Shown here in pieces: positions 38,098 through 49,037 of a stretch of DNA of 64,000 nucleotides; within the stretch, counting starts at the first letter, position 1, and each line of letters opens with the position of its first letter. The DNA comes from Myxococcales bacterium. GTDB taxonomy: Bacteria > Myxococcota > Myxococcia > Myxococcales > Myxococcaceae. The DNA is taken from contig JAUXRI010000013.1 of the NCBI GenBank assembly GCA_030681895.1, positions 22,205 through 86,204 of the forward strand, written 5' to 3'. The position numbers were made by a program, and so were the translations under genes. The notes under the pieces were generated by a model. The model saw only the letters and a list, made by a program, of their open reading frames with translations. It was not told the origin of the DNA and searched no databases.

Positions 38098-38723
38098 ACG
38101 CACACGCTGTTGGTGACGCCGGCACGCACCAGCCAGGGCCGCAGCGCAGGATCGACCTCGACACGGAGCGCTCCGTGAAAAGCGAGGAACGGCGTGGCTC
38201 GGACCTGCCAGCCCTCGTCATCACGGGCGACGAGCACGTCGACCCGCAATGAACGCAACGATCGCGGCCGCGCCGTGAGCGCCACGTCGAGGCCCGCGGC
38301 GAGATGCTCGAGGCAGAAGCTGGACCAGGGCATCGAGAGATCGAGCTGCTCGAGTCTCTGCGCCACCGGGAGCGCGCCGAGCTCCCGGAGCAACCGCGGA
38401 AACCGTGAGCGAGGGGGCGGGCGTGTGGGCTCACCCCACCGCGCGTCGCCGGCGTTGCTGCGGAGCGAGACGGCCTGAAGGAAGCCACGCCGCCACTGAA
38501 GCGTCAGCATCGAGCTCGCCGTCTGCAGCGAGCCGAGCAGCGCCTTGCCGTGGAGCGCGAGGTGCCGTGCTTCGGCCTGCGCGAGGCGCGCGTCGAAGGG
38601 CCGCTCCTCACGCGCGAGCTGCAAGTGCATGAGCGTGCCGCGCGGGTCTCCCTCGGACGCGAGCGCGTCGGCGAACACCGCCACCGCAGCGTCATCGTCG
38701 AGGTCGAAAGGCGCGGGCCGCAT
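38091..38723 (-). CDS. TIGR02996-domain protein
   Basis: A 210-residue soluble protein. Near the N-terminus the sequence DDDAAVAVFADALASEGDPR (8-27) followed by GTLMHLQLA is a TIGR02996 domain (pattern DDDAxRxVYADWLxExGDPRGEFIxLQ), with the YAD core changed to FAD. The rest includes leucine-rich repeat-like text (LEQLDLSMPWSSFCLEHLAAGL; LRSLRVDVLV), as often follows this domain. ATG at 38723 places the domain at the start; GTG at 38777 would add 18 residues. It is a shorter relative, in domain content, of the protein at 9972. Probably a protein-protein interaction module. Confidence 0.7.
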   Translation of the reverse strand: MRPAPFDLDDDAAVAVFADALASEGDPRGTLMHLQLAREERPFDARLAQAEARHLALHGKALLGSLQTASSMLTLQWRRGFLQAVSLRSNAGDARWGEPTRPPPRSRFPRLLRELGALPVAQRLEQLDLSMPWSSFCLEHLAAGLDVALTARPRSLRSLRVDVLVARDDEGWQVRATPFLAFHGALRVEVDPALRPWLVRAGVTNSVCVA

Positions 38724-38940
38724 CTGGGGCCTGACGCGAGCGCAGCGCCCGGCTGACGGCTCACCGTCGTGCGTCACGTCAGGGTCGGAAACCGCACCGG
38801 GAATGACACTCGTCGAGCGGACTCCTGCGCATCGCGTCGCCGCGAGTCACGGCCCCTCAGCTCATGCGAGCGACGCGACCACGCCGGGCGACCCCACTTC
38901 GCATCGGCGGCTGGATTGGTCGATCACGGCGTCCATGGCC

Positions 38941-40146
38941 TCAGCGACGCATCCACGTCACCGACGTCGCGGACGCGTCGACGAAGACGAAGTTGTGCGT
39001 GAGCCTCGCCCCGCCTGGCCACCGCTCCAACACCGGGCCGCCAGCCGAGCGGACGATCGTGAAGAGTTCATACGGGGCCATGTAGGGGTGCAGCTGAGGC
39101 GTGAACGAGCCGTTGATGGGAAAGGGGAGCCCGGCGACGGAGCCGTAGAAGGGCACGGTGAACCGCGTTCCAGTCGCGCGCAGCTCGGTGATGAGCGAAA
39201 AGGTCTGCGCGCCATCGGCGGTCCACAGGCCGTCGCCGTCGACGCCAACTGGGAAGCGGGGCGTGCACGAGCTGGTGGTGTCGCAGACCAGACTCCCATC
39301 GAACGTCAACACGAGGGAGCCGAGGAGAATCGCGTTTCCATTCCCACGCACCAGGCGCTCGTCGACGAGCTCGCTGCCATTCCACCTCACGGGGCCGCGG
39401 AGCTCGGCCCCGTCGAGGAGCACGGCCCTGTCCTCGTCGAAGAAGCCCTTGTTCGACGAGAAACGACGGTTCGCGCGGAGCGAAGCGGTGAGGGACAGAG
39501 AAGCCCCGGTGTCGACGTACCGCTCGAGGCGTTGGTCGGTCACCACCCAGACCGTGTTGCCAATGACGCTCGCGGTCGCAGAAGGAAACGTCTGGGCGAT
39601 CATTCCCGCGCGAACCACCACGAGGGCCGCACCCGTGGAACGCTGACAGACGACTGCCCCGGCGTGCGTGCGGTCGAGCGTCAGGCATTCGCTCGAGGGG
39701 AACGGCATCGCGTCGACGATGCGCGGCTCGGCCCTGCGGTCGCGACCGACGTGGAGGACGCGCTGGAACAGCCCAAGCGAGGGCTCGAAGCGCACGGTGA
39801 CGAGGTACGAGCCAGCGGTCGGCGGCGTGAAGCGCACGCGTGCTCCTGCGGCGCTCGCTGGCCCAGGCCACTGAACGAACTCGGCGGCAAGCAGCTGGTT
39901 GTCTGGGTCGTGCACGTCGCCCTCGACGCGCCACGAGGGCTCGCAGACCGTCGAGATTCCCGTCGGAAAGAACAACTCGACCAGGCTGCCGGTGAGGGGA
40001 CTCTCGACACCAGGCTCATTTCCCCCATCGAAGGACGTGGAAGCGAACTCCGGCGGAGGAGCCATGCACCTGGGCTGGCGTGTCACCTGGGGAGCGCAGG
40101 CCAACAGCAGCGCGATGAACCAAACAGGCGAGAGATCGCGCGACAC
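38941..40146 (-). CDS. Lipoprotein of unknown function
   Basis: A 401-residue lipoprotein. A GTG start at 40146 gives a signal peptide ending LLLAC (Cys17). A strand-rich Ig-like region (about 60-150: AAGARVRFTPPTAGSYLVTV) is followed by a region of short beta repeats (ATASVIGNTVWVVTDQRLER; AVLLDGAELRGPVRWNGSEL) that may form a propeller. No family recognised. It is divergent from the zinc-ribbon kinase with 117 bases between. Longer start options upstream exist but are Arg-rich without signal character. Confidence 0.72.
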   Translation of the reverse strand: MSRDLSPVWFIALLLACAPQVTRQPRCMAPPPEFASTSFDGGNEPGVESPLTGSLVELFFPTGISTVCEPSWRVEGDVHDPDNQLLAAEFVQWPGPASAAGARVRFTPPTAGSYLVTVRFEPSLGLFQRVLHVGRDRRAEPRIVDAMPFPSSECLTLDRTHAGAVVCQRSTGAALVVVRAGMIAQTFPSATASVIGNTVWVVTDQRLERYVDTGASLSLTASLRANRRFSSNKGFFDEDRAVLLDGAELRGPVRWNGSELVDERLVRGNGNAILLGSLVLTFDGSLVCDTTSSCTPRFPVGVDGDGLWTADGAQTFSLITELRATGTRFTVPFYGSVAGLPFPINGSFTPQLHPYMAPYELFTIVRSAGGPVLERWPGGARLTHNFVFVDASATSVTWMRR

Positions 40147-40263
40147 AGAAAGAGCAAAGCAGGAAACGGGGCGAAGGGTCGAAGGCAGGGCGCCACGTCG
40201 CCGCGCGTCGCGAACGCGCCCACCCGCACGACGTCGAGTTCGTTCCGGGCGTAACCTCGACGC

Positions 40264-42024
<1,761 letters not shown>

Positions 42025-42033
42025 GATCGATGG

Positions 42034-42462
42034 ATGATGAAGCCCATGCTCCAACGCTCGCTCGTCGTTCTCCTGGCCATCGCGACGTCATCCCTGGCCG
42101 ATCCACCGAAGGCGCCTGACCTCGTCCTCCCGAGCGGCAGCGCCGACTACACGCGCACGCTCCGCCTCGTGAAGACGTACCTCGCGAAGGAGCGCACGCT
42201 CGCGCAGCTCACCAAAGACGTCGTCACCTTGAAGCTGAAGGTGCACCCGCTCGGCTGCGGCTACGTGTTCATGACGCCGCCGCCACCGCCCCCGGGCATC
42301 ACCTTCGAGCAGGCGCTGATGCCTGGCGACTGGGTCGGCACGTTCGGAGAAGTCGCGATGACGCACCTGGGTGGGTGGGGCCTCTCGCGCGAGGACTACG
42401 ACGTGCTGCACCGCGCGGCGCACGGAAAACAGAAGGGCTTTCCGAACTGCAAGGCCCAGTAG
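42034..42462 (+). CDS. Small exported protein, downstream of the kinase
   Basis: A 142-residue protein with a signal peptide (SLVVLLAIATSSLADP). The mature part has no recognised fold; it contains two cysteines (LGCGY and FPNCKA), a hexaproline run (TPPPPPPG) and a helix (LRLVKTYLAKERTLAQL). It begins 9 bases after the kinase stop and so is probably co-expressed with it; an interaction with the kinase's outer domain is only a possibility. ATG at 42034 is followed by a second at 42037 and a third at 42046; which one is used is not settled. Confidence 0.72.
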   Translation: MMKPMLQRSLVVLLAIATSSLADPPKAPDLVLPSGSADYTRTLRLVKTYLAKERTLAQLTKDVVTLKLKVHPLGCGYVFMTPPPPPPGITFEQALMPGDWVGTFGEVAMTHLGGWGLSREDYDVLHRAAHGKQKGFPNCKAQ

Positions 42463-42487
42463 CCCTCGCCGGGTATGGTCCGCCGCC

Positions 42488-44089
42488 ATGGCGACCGACA
42501 CTCCCAAGGCGAAGCTGCCGCCGCAGATCCCCTTCATCATCGGGAACGAAGCGGCCGAGCGCTTCAGCTTCTACGGCATGCGCAACGTGCTCACGAACTT
42601 CCTCGTGGGCTACCTGCTCATCGGCCTCGCGGAGCAAGATCGTCAGGCCGCGGCGAAGGAGGTCTTCCACGTCTTCGTGATGGGCGTGTACTTCTTCCCG
42701 CTGCTCGGCGGCTGGCTGTCGGATCGGTTCCTCGGGAAGTACCGCACCATTCTCTGGCTCTCGCTCGTGTACTGCATCGGGCAGGTGCTGCTCGCGCTGT
42801 CGGTCGACAGCAAGTCGGGCTTCTACACAGGCCTCTTCCTCATCGCGCTCGGCTCTGGCGGCATCAAGCCGTGCGTCTCGGCGTTCGTCGGCGATCAGTT
42901 CGACCAGACGAACAAGCACCTCGCGAAGGTGGTGTTCGACGCGTTCTATTGGATCATCAACTTCGGCTCGTTCTTCGCGTCGCTGCTCATTCCTCCGCTG
43001 CTGTCTGCGAAGCCGACGACGATCACGTGGAGCGACAACGTCGTCGCCACACTCGACACCCCGCTGCCCCGGCTCGCGTTCGGCATTCCCGCGATCCTCA
43101 TGGTGCTCGCGACGATCATCTTCTGGGCGGGCCGGCGGCGGTACGTGAACGTGCCGCCCACGCCGACCGACGCGAACTCGTTCAGCAAGGTGTGCCTGAC
43201 GGCGCTGGCGGCGCGCTCGAAGAACAAGGTCGCGGGAGCGCTGGCGCTCATCGGCGTCCTCGGCGCGGTTGCGTCGCTCTTCAGCATCATCAAGCTCGGC
43301 TTCGTCGCAGGCGTGTGTCTGGCGCTCGTCGTCTTCCTGGCGTTTGCGGGTGGCGGTGTGTGGCTGCTGCTCGAGCACGCTCGAGGCAAACACCCCGATG
43401 AAGACGTGGACGGTGTGCGCGCCGTGCTGCGCGTGCTCGTCATCTTCGCGATCGTCACGCCGTTCTGGTCACTGTTCGATCAGAAGGCGTCGACGTGGGT
43501 GATCCAGGGCAACGCGATGGAGCTGCCCGGCTGGAGCTGGTTCAAGAACGCCGCGCAGATGCAGGCCCTCAACCCGCTGCTGGTGATGATGCTCATCCCC
43601 TTCAACAACGTGGTGCTCTACCCGACGCTCAAGAAGCTCGGCATCGAGCCCACCGCGCTTCGACGCATGGGCACCGGCATCGCCTTCTCTGGCCTCGCGT
43701 GGATCGCCGCGGCCTCGTTGCAGCTCGCGATGGATGGTGGCGAGAAGCTGCCGGTGTTGTGGCAGGCGCTGCCGTACGCGCTCCTCACCTTCGGAGAAGT
43801 GCTCGTCTCGGCGACCGGCCTCGAGTTCGCCTACAGCCAGGCGCCCGCGAAGCTCAAAGGCGTGCTGATGAGCTTCTGGAGCCTCTCGGTCACCGTCGGC
43901 AACCTCTGGGTGATCGTCGTGAACGCCTCGGTGAAGAACGAGACGGTGACGAAGGCGATCGCCGACACCGGCTTCGGCGTGATGGCGTTTCAGATGTTCT
44001 TCTTCGCCGGCTTTGCCTTCGTCGCGGCAGCAGCCTTCGCCTGGTACGCGAAGCGCTACACGCTCGTCGACTACTACCGGAAGGCGTGA
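42488..44089 (+). CDS. POT/PTR2-family peptide transporter
   Basis: A 533-residue proton-coupled oligopeptide transporter of the inner membrane. ATG at 42488 precedes the family start signature NEAAERFSFYGMRNVL (helix 1, ExxERFxYYG type). The PTR2 loop FLGKYRTILW and GSGGIKPCVSAFVGDQF (PTR2 family signature 1 region) are present, and about fourteen hydrophobic segments are seen, with the extra pair in the middle typical of bacterial POT proteins. It imports di- and tripeptides, sensible for a predator or protein feeder. It converges on the next lipoprotein gene with a 3-base gap. Confidence 0.93.
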   Translation: MATDTPKAKLPPQIPFIIGNEAAERFSFYGMRNVLTNFLVGYLLIGLAEQDRQAAAKEVFHVFVMGVYFFPLLGGWLSDRFLGKYRTILWLSLVYCIGQVLLALSVDSKSGFYTGLFLIALGSGGIKPCVSAFVGDQFDQTNKHLAKVVFDAFYWIINFGSFFASLLIPPLLSAKPTTITWSDNVVATLDTPLPRLAFGIPAILMVLATIIFWAGRRRYVNVPPTPTDANSFSKVCLTALAARSKNKVAGALALIGVLGAVASLFSIIKLGFVAGVCLALVVFLAFAGGGVWLLLEHARGKHPDEDVDGVRAVLRVLVIFAIVTPFWSLFDQKASTWVIQGNAMELPGWSWFKNAAQMQALNPLLVMMLIPFNNVVLYPTLKKLGIEPTALRRMGTGIAFSGLAWIAAASLQLAMDGGEKLPVLWQALPYALLTFGEVLVSATGLEFAYSQAPAKLKGVLMSFWSLSVTVGNLWVIVVNASVKNETVTKAIADTGFGVMAFQMFFFAGFAFVAAAAFAWYAKRYTLVDYYRKA

Positions 44090-44092
44090 CGG

Positions 44093-45916
44093 CTACTCGA
44101 GGCAGCCGCAGCACTGGCTGGCGTTCGAGCTCCCCGGGTACGCGCACCAGCCGCCCGCTTTGCCCAGGCTCATACAGCGCGCGTTGCAGTCGGGGATTCC
44201 GGCGCCACCACCACGACACGCGTCGCAGCCTTCGGACGAGCACGAACAACACGCGCCCGCCGAGGTGCTTCCCGGAGAGCCGCAGGTGCCCGTACTCGCG
44301 CCTGTGAAGAAGCACGCGCTGGGGCACGACTGGCCGACGCCGACGCACGCGCTGCAGCCGCCACCAGCAGGCAACGAGACCGTGTTCGGGAACGCAACGG
44401 CGATGCGGTTCCGGTCCCACGTCGTCACGCTGGCGCCGCCGAACCAGACACCCTGCAACGAGCCGTTGAGCACCTCGAGGAAGGGTGTCACCTGGCCGAA
44501 GGCGTCGTACGGCTGGCCGCTCAGCCCGAAGAGCCGGCCCTTCGAAGCCCAGCAGATGCCGTCGGGGCTCGTGTACCAATTCGTGCCATCGCGGGCCTCG
44601 GCGACCATCACGTAGACCGAGCCGACCTTCTTCACGTCGATCGCTCCAACGTTGAGCACGAGCGGGTTCGACGGGTGCTTGGTGAACGTCACGCCGTCGG
44701 TCGAGGTTGCGTAGCCGACGTGGCGCACGCCGTTGCGCTGGCCGTCGAACCACATCTTGTAGACGCCGTTCTCGAGCAGCACCGAGGGACGCCCGACCTT
44801 GTCCGCGTCCCAGCTCCCGGCGGGACCGACCGACAGCACCATGCGATCCTTCGTGAACGAGGTGAGCGAGTTCGTGTGGCCCATCGTGTTGCGGGCGAGC
44901 CAGATGCGGTCGTCGGTGCCCGTCGCGGCGTCGGTGTAATACATGGCCCACGAGCCGCTGCTGACGATGACGAGGCTGGGATCGTTGACGTGGTTCGAGG
45001 TGCCGCGATCGAGCACGGCCTGCGGTGCGGTGTCGCTCGGCCACTTGCGCCACTCCACGCGATCCTTCGACCACGCCATGAAGATGCGGTCGTGCCCGTC
45101 GGTGCCCTGCGCGCCGTACCACATGACGTATTGGCCCATGACGCGCTGGATATCGGGCGCGTAGATGTTGTTGAGGCCGTGAACGGCCGCGCCGGTTGCT
45201 GGGAGCAGGACCGGGTTGTTCGCCCAGGGAGTCACCAGCGTCGGCCAGCCCGCGGGAGTGACATCGCAGGTCGCACCAGCGTCGGTCGCAGCACCTGCGT
45301 CGACGGTCGCCCCGGCGTCGTTCGTGAAGCCCGCGTCCGTCGTTGTGCCGGCGTCGTTGCCCGCGTCAATCGTTGCGCCTGCGTCCATCGTTGCGCCGGC
45401 GTCCATCGTCGTGCCGGCGTCCATCGTCGTGCCGCCATCCATCGTCACGCCTGCGTCCATCGTCACGCCCGCATCGACCCGACCCGCATCGACGACGACC
45501 ATCGAACTCGACGTGCCGACGATCGGAACCGTCAGTTGAGGCGCGTTGCTCGCGTTGGTGACGATCACGAGGCGAGCGGCATGCGCGCCAGCCCGCCGCG
45601 GAGTGAACGCCACGCGGAGCACCAGCGACTGCGACGGCCCGACCGACGTCACCGACGCTCCGCTGAGGGTGAAGGAGCCGGGGTCCGTTCCGCCGAGCTG
45701 AGCCGACATGATCGCCAGGCTCGACGTTCCCTGATTGAGCAGCGTGAGCGACTGCTCGACCGTCGTGAAGGCTGCGACGTCACCGAAGTCGATCGACGTC
45801 GGCTGAACGTCGGCCTGCGCGAAGTTGCGCGTGACCTGCGGGCCGCAGTTGCAGCCCGTCGACAGCCCCACCAGCAGGAGCCCCATCACCCACGTCCTGC
45901 CGGCAATACGCTTCAC
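44093..45916 (-). CDS. Lipoprotein with HYDIN-like domain, Asp-Ala-Gly linker and GH43-like propeller
   Basis: A 607-residue surface lipoprotein with lipobox LSTGC (Cys22). Residues 35-135 form an ASH/HYDIN-type Ig domain (IDFGDVAAFTTVEQSLTLLN; PRRAGAHAARLVIVTN). A linker of about 14 short units (MDAGTT, MDAGAT and similar, about 143-217) follows. Residues 230-500 resemble a five-bladed propeller like glycoside hydrolase families 43/62/68 (YAPDIQRVMGQYVMWYGA; VNDPSLVIVSSGSWAMYYTD; GRPSVLLENGVYKMWFDG), so it may bind or cut polysaccharide. The C-terminal 90 residues hold some 16 cysteines, suggesting a disulfide-rich module. Last gene of the minus-strand row. Confidence 0.86.
   Translation of the reverse strand: MKRIAGRTWVMGLLLVGLSTGCNCGPQVTRNFAQADVQPTSIDFGDVAAFTTVEQSLTLLNQGTSSLAIMSAQLGGTDPGSFTLSGASVTSVGPSQSLVLRVAFTPRRAGAHAARLVIVTNASNAPQLTVPIVGTSSSMVVVDAGRVDAGVTMDAGVTMDGGTTMDAGTTMDAGATMDAGATIDAGNDAGTTTDAGFTNDAGATVDAGAATDAGATCDVTPAGWPTLVTPWANNPVLLPATGAAVHGLNNIYAPDIQRVMGQYVMWYGAQGTDGHDRIFMAWSKDRVEWRKWPSDTAPQAVLDRGTSNHVNDPSLVIVSSGSWAMYYTDAATGTDDRIWLARNTMGHTNSLTSFTKDRMVLSVGPAGSWDADKVGRPSVLLENGVYKMWFDGQRNGVRHVGYATSTDGVTFTKHPSNPLVLNVGAIDVKKVGSVYVMVAEARDGTNWYTSPDGICWASKGRLFGLSGQPYDAFGQVTPFLEVLNGSLQGVWFGGASVTTWDRNRIAVAFPNTVSLPAGGGCSACVGVGQSCPSACFFTGASTGTCGSPGSTSAGACCSCSSEGCDACRGGGAGIPDCNARCMSLGKAGGWCAYPGSSNASQCCGCLE
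45290..45490 (-). repeat. 18-base repeats encoding Asp-Ala-Gly linker
   Basis: About a dozen imperfect units such as GTCCATCGTCGTGCCGGC on the plus strand encode MDAGTT/MDAGAT on the minus strand. The linker joins the HYDIN-like and propeller domains of the lipoprotein gene. Confidence 0.75.
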
Positions 45917-45943
45917 GATGATCTCCCAGAAGAAGACGACGAC

Positions 45944-46486
45944 TCAGTCAGCGAAGGCCTTGAGGCTCTCACAGAGCTTCACGTTTGCCTCGACCTGCGC
46001 GGCGCTCTTCACGCTCCCCGAGCAGCGCCACGACTGGTCGCCGACCTTCTTCACCACCTCAAACGGGAAGTTCTCGTACTCGTTGCCGCTCATGTCGATG
46101 CCAGTGCCGACCCACGTGAGCAGCCAGCCGTCCTTGCGCGCTTCGGACTTCACCCACTTCTTGAACAGGAACTCCTCGATGCCCTTCTTGGTGGCGTCGA
46201 TGGTGGTGGGTGACTCAGGGCTGACCTTCGCGATCATGACGGACACCGAGCCGTCTTCGGAGTGGAAGCCCGGCGCGCCGAGCGGATCGTTCGCGACCGC
46301 GCCGGCAGGCAGGTCGACCGAGACAGGGAAGTCGGCGACCTGCGTCCCTCCAGCGGCTTTCGGAGCGGCGGCTTCGACCGCTTTGGGAGCCTCGGTAGCG
46401 CCCGCGGGAGCTGCTTCGTTCTTACAGGCGGCGAGGGACAGCGCGGCGACGACGGCGACGACGGCGGCAACGGCGATTCGGTTCAT
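45944..46486 (-). CDS. Lipoprotein of unknown function
   Basis: A 180-residue lipoprotein with lipobox SLAAC (Cys21) followed by an Ala/Pro-rich linker. The folded part (from about 50) has the pattern of small beta-sandwich or PsbP-like proteins: VSVDLPAGAVANDP, then a helix (TKKGIEEFLFKKWVKSEA), then strands WLLTWVG and FPFEVVKKVG. Two cysteines (RCSG and KLCESL) may pair. It lies 72 bases after the methyltransferase and 27 bases before the next lipoprotein, all in one direction. Function unknown. Confidence 0.74.
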   Translation of the reverse strand: MNRIAVAAVVAVVAALSLAACKNEAAPAGATEAPKAVEAAAPKAAGGTQVADFPVSVDLPAGAVANDPLGAPGFHSEDGSVSVMIAKVSPESPTTIDATKKGIEEFLFKKWVKSEARKDGWLLTWVGTGIDMSGNEYENFPFEVVKKVGDQSWRCSGSVKSAAQVEANVKLCESLKAFAD

Positions 46487-46558
46487 GGCGTTCTCCAGGG
46501 GTTGAAGGGTTCGCCCAGGAGACGGCTCGACCAGCTTCCGCTTTGCGCGGAATCGACC

Positions 46559-47521
46559 TCAGCCCTTCGCGGTCGCGACGATGAGCCGGGCATCGGCCAC
46601 GTTCGGGTCCGAATGGCGGGTGACGTCGAACCCGTTCCGCACCAGCAGCTCGTGAAAGAACGCCGACTGAAACCCCAGCTCGAGCCAGCCGTGTTTGCGA
46701 ATCGACCACGCCGACATGCCATCGAGGCGCAGGCCCCACGGCTCAGCGAAGTCATCGGTGATCGGCTCGGCGGCGAAGTACGCGGCGCCACCCGGTGCCA
46801 GGAGCCCACGAACCCGGCCAAGCATCGCCACCGGATCCGCGCAGTGATGAAAGGACTCGAAGAAGAGCGCGCTGTCGAACGCCTTCGCCGGCTGAAACGA
46901 CAACATGTCGGACTGGACGATGGCCGCCCGCACGTCACTCAGCGCGCCGCAGAACGCCGGGTCGACCTCGACGGCGGTGACGTCGACGCCGAGCGCCACG
47001 AGCGCGCGCGTGGTGTGGCCCCAGCCCGGCCCGAACTCGACGAGCGAGCGGCCCGGGCCAGTGTTCAGGTGACTGAGGACGAAGCCCAGCAGCGAGAAGT
47101 AGTCCCCGACGACCTTCGCGCTGCCCGTCGAGAAAGGGTACGGGCGCGCACGAATCGACTCTGCGGTGATGCCTGAGAACTCACCATCGATCGAGTAGCG
47201 CGCTCGGCCCGAGACGCGGGCGTACCGCTCGAGCTGCGCGTCACGAAACGCCGGCGAGAACGGGTCGCCGCCAGGTGGGTCGCTCTCGAACTCGAAGCGC
47301 GACAGAAACTGCCGCCCCGCCTCTTCCGACTTCGAGAACTCGAGCTGCGCGTCCTTCATCACCGCGTCGAGCGAGCTGAGCGGTGACCGCGTCGAGGCAC
47401 GGCCCGAACGTTCACGGAGCCAGCCCCAGGCGGCCGGTCCCAGCAGCTCCTTCGCGACGGCCTTCCCCGAGGTGCGGACGTGCGACAGCGCCTCGACGAG
47501 CTCGGGCCTCAGGAGCGACAT
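46559..47521 (-). CDS. Class I SAM-dependent methyltransferase
   Basis: A 320-residue protein with a C-terminal Rossmann methyltransferase domain. Motif I is LVEFGPGWGHTTRAL, motif II VTAVEVDPAF, and motif IV FFESFHHCADPVAML, the text of small-molecule or lipid methyltransferases. The N-terminal 130 residues are helical and carry no known domain. ATG at 47521 is the clearest start and lies 25 bases after the DUF4340 stop. It sits at the end of an ABC exporter row, so it may modify what that exporter handles; this is inference only. Confidence 0.85.
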   Translation of the reverse strand: MSLLRPELVEALSHVRTSGKAVAKELLGPAAWGWLRERSGRASTRSPLSSLDAVMKDAQLEFSKSEEAGRQFLSRFEFESDPPGGDPFSPAFRDAQLERYARVSGRARYSIDGEFSGITAESIRARPYPFSTGSAKVVGDYFSLLGFVLSHLNTGPGRSLVEFGPGWGHTTRALVALGVDVTAVEVDPAFCGALSDVRAAIVQSDMLSFQPAKAFDSALFFESFHHCADPVAMLGRVRGLLAPGGAAYFAAEPITDDFAEPWGLRLDGMSAWSIRKHGWLELGFQSAFFHELLVRNGFDVTRHSDPNVADARLIVATAKG

Positions 47522-47546
47522 TGGCGCCACTCTCTCACGGCGGCGC

Positions 47547-49022
47547 TCAGTTTCGTTGCTGGCGGAGCTGCTCCATGAGCTTTTGCCGAATCTCGGGAGG
47601 CAGCTGATCGAGCCCCTGCATCTGGCCCAGGTCGGGCGGCGGAGGCGGCTTGTTGAAGAGCTGCGCGCCCGTGCTCCAGGTCGTTTTCTCGCTCCCGGCG
47701 ATGGCGTAGACGCCGTCGTCAATCGCCCCCTCCACGTAGACCTCGGAGTTGCTCCCCGTGTCGGCGCCGAAGGCAACCTTGAGCGGCTTCCCATCGACGA
47801 TCACCTCGATGACGGCCGACGGGGACGCGAGGCCGGCCTTCATGACGTCGATGGGCGTCAGACGCACCGCGCGAAGGCCGCGCAGCCGGTTCAGCTGCGC
47901 GACGACCTGGTTGCCGTCGAACTCGACGCCGGCCGGTGCGGTCTTCGGCTCCACCAGCTTCCACGCGCCACCTTCGAGCGCGGCGATCGTCTTCTTGCCA
48001 CCCGCAATAATCGACAGCTTCGTTGCCTTCGAGGGGTCGAACGCAACGAGCGAGAGATCGCGCAGCCCTTCGACCTTCGTATCGAGCTGCTCCGCCACCC
48101 ACGACGCGACCGCGTACTGCTGCGCGTCGCCGTCGACCTTCAGCGCGTAGGTGCCGTCGTCGCGTTTCGTCGGCGCGAGCGACACCTTGACGGTCTTGCC
48201 GTCCTTGAGCGCCAGCGTGAAGAGGTGCGCCTTCGAGAAGTCAGCATCAGCGGCGAGGAAGTCCTGCGCCTGGAGCGAAGTCAGCTGCGTGACGAGCCGC
48301 TGGCCCACGTTGGAATCGAAGCGGAACGGACGGGGCAGCTTGCGAAGCCCGCCGAGGCCGCTCGCATCACCGAGGACGTCACCGAACACGTTCTTCGCGG
48401 CACTCAACATCCACGCGCCGCCCTCGCTCTTCAACGTGAACGCCTCGGCATCGGCGCGGGCGACGTCGAGCTGGGTGACGTCGGCGAACGCAGCCGTGGT
48501 GATGGCCTTCTTGCGCCACGCGCCAACGTTGCGCTTCACCATGCCGCTCAAGGGCGACGGCGACGCGAACACGGACTTCCCATCGGCCTTGCGCACGTAC
48601 GCCCCGCCGCTCTTCGACGACTTCCCCAGCACGATGGTGAACGTCTTCCCGGCAGCGGTCGTCGCCACCGTGGTGCCCTTCGCAGTGTCGACCTCGTACT
48701 CGGCGTGCTTCGCGTCGTTCTCGGTCACGAAGTCAGGCGCCTTGAACTCGACGAGCGCGATGAGGAGCGACTGCACCTGAGCGTCGTCGGCCTGGAACTT
48801 CGCGTCGGGCTTCGCGGGATCGGCGACGGTCCACCCGTTGGCGGAACGCTCCAGCCGGGCAGCGTTCGCTCCGCTGACGACGATGGACTCGATGGCGGCG
48901 GTCGACAGCGACGGCGCGTCGAACTTCTGCACACCAACTGACACTTCCTTCTCGCGCGTCGCGATGAAGGCCAGCAGCAACACGACGAAGGCGCCAACGG
49001 CGACGAGGGTCGGCTTGTTCAT
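47547..49022 (-). CDS. DUF4340-domain protein of a Gld-like ABC exporter
   Basis: A 491-residue protein with an N-terminal membrane anchor (VAVGAFVVLLLAFIA) and a periplasmic beta-rich region carrying repeated DUF4340 units (for example 'WTVADPAKPDAKFQADDAQVQ', 'GGAWMLSAA', 'GGAWKLVEPKTAPAG'). DUF4340 proteins are regularly encoded downstream of GldG-like proteins and ABC-2 exporters. It follows the GldG-like gene by 15 bases and ends in a Gln/Pro-rich tail. The role is probably as the outer part of the exporter; the substrate is unknown. Confidence 0.86.
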   Translation of the reverse strand: MNKPTLVAVGAFVVLLLAFIATREKEVSVGVQKFDAPSLSTAAIESIVVSGANAARLERSANGWTVADPAKPDAKFQADDAQVQSLLIALVEFKAPDFVTENDAKHAEYEVDTAKGTTVATTAAGKTFTIVLGKSSKSGGAYVRKADGKSVFASPSPLSGMVKRNVGAWRKKAITTAAFADVTQLDVARADAEAFTLKSEGGAWMLSAAKNVFGDVLGDASGLGGLRKLPRPFRFDSNVGQRLVTQLTSLQAQDFLAADADFSKAHLFTLALKDGKTVKVSLAPTKRDDGTYALKVDGDAQQYAVASWVAEQLDTKVEGLRDLSLVAFDPSKATKLSIIAGGKKTIAALEGGAWKLVEPKTAPAGVEFDGNQVVAQLNRLRGLRAVRLTPIDVMKAGLASPSAVIEVIVDGKPLKVAFGADTGSNSEVYVEGAIDDGVYAIAGSEKTTWSTGAQLFNKPPPPPDLGQMQGLDQLPPEIRQKLMEQLRQQRN

Positions 49023-49037
49023 GAAAAGACCTCTTCC

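Noticed and set aside
38545..40254. 569-codon plus-strand frame spanning two minus-strand genes
   Set aside because: Covers parts of two genes supported by a lipobox and a TIGR02996 domain; its own translation is low-complexity Arg/Glu-rich.
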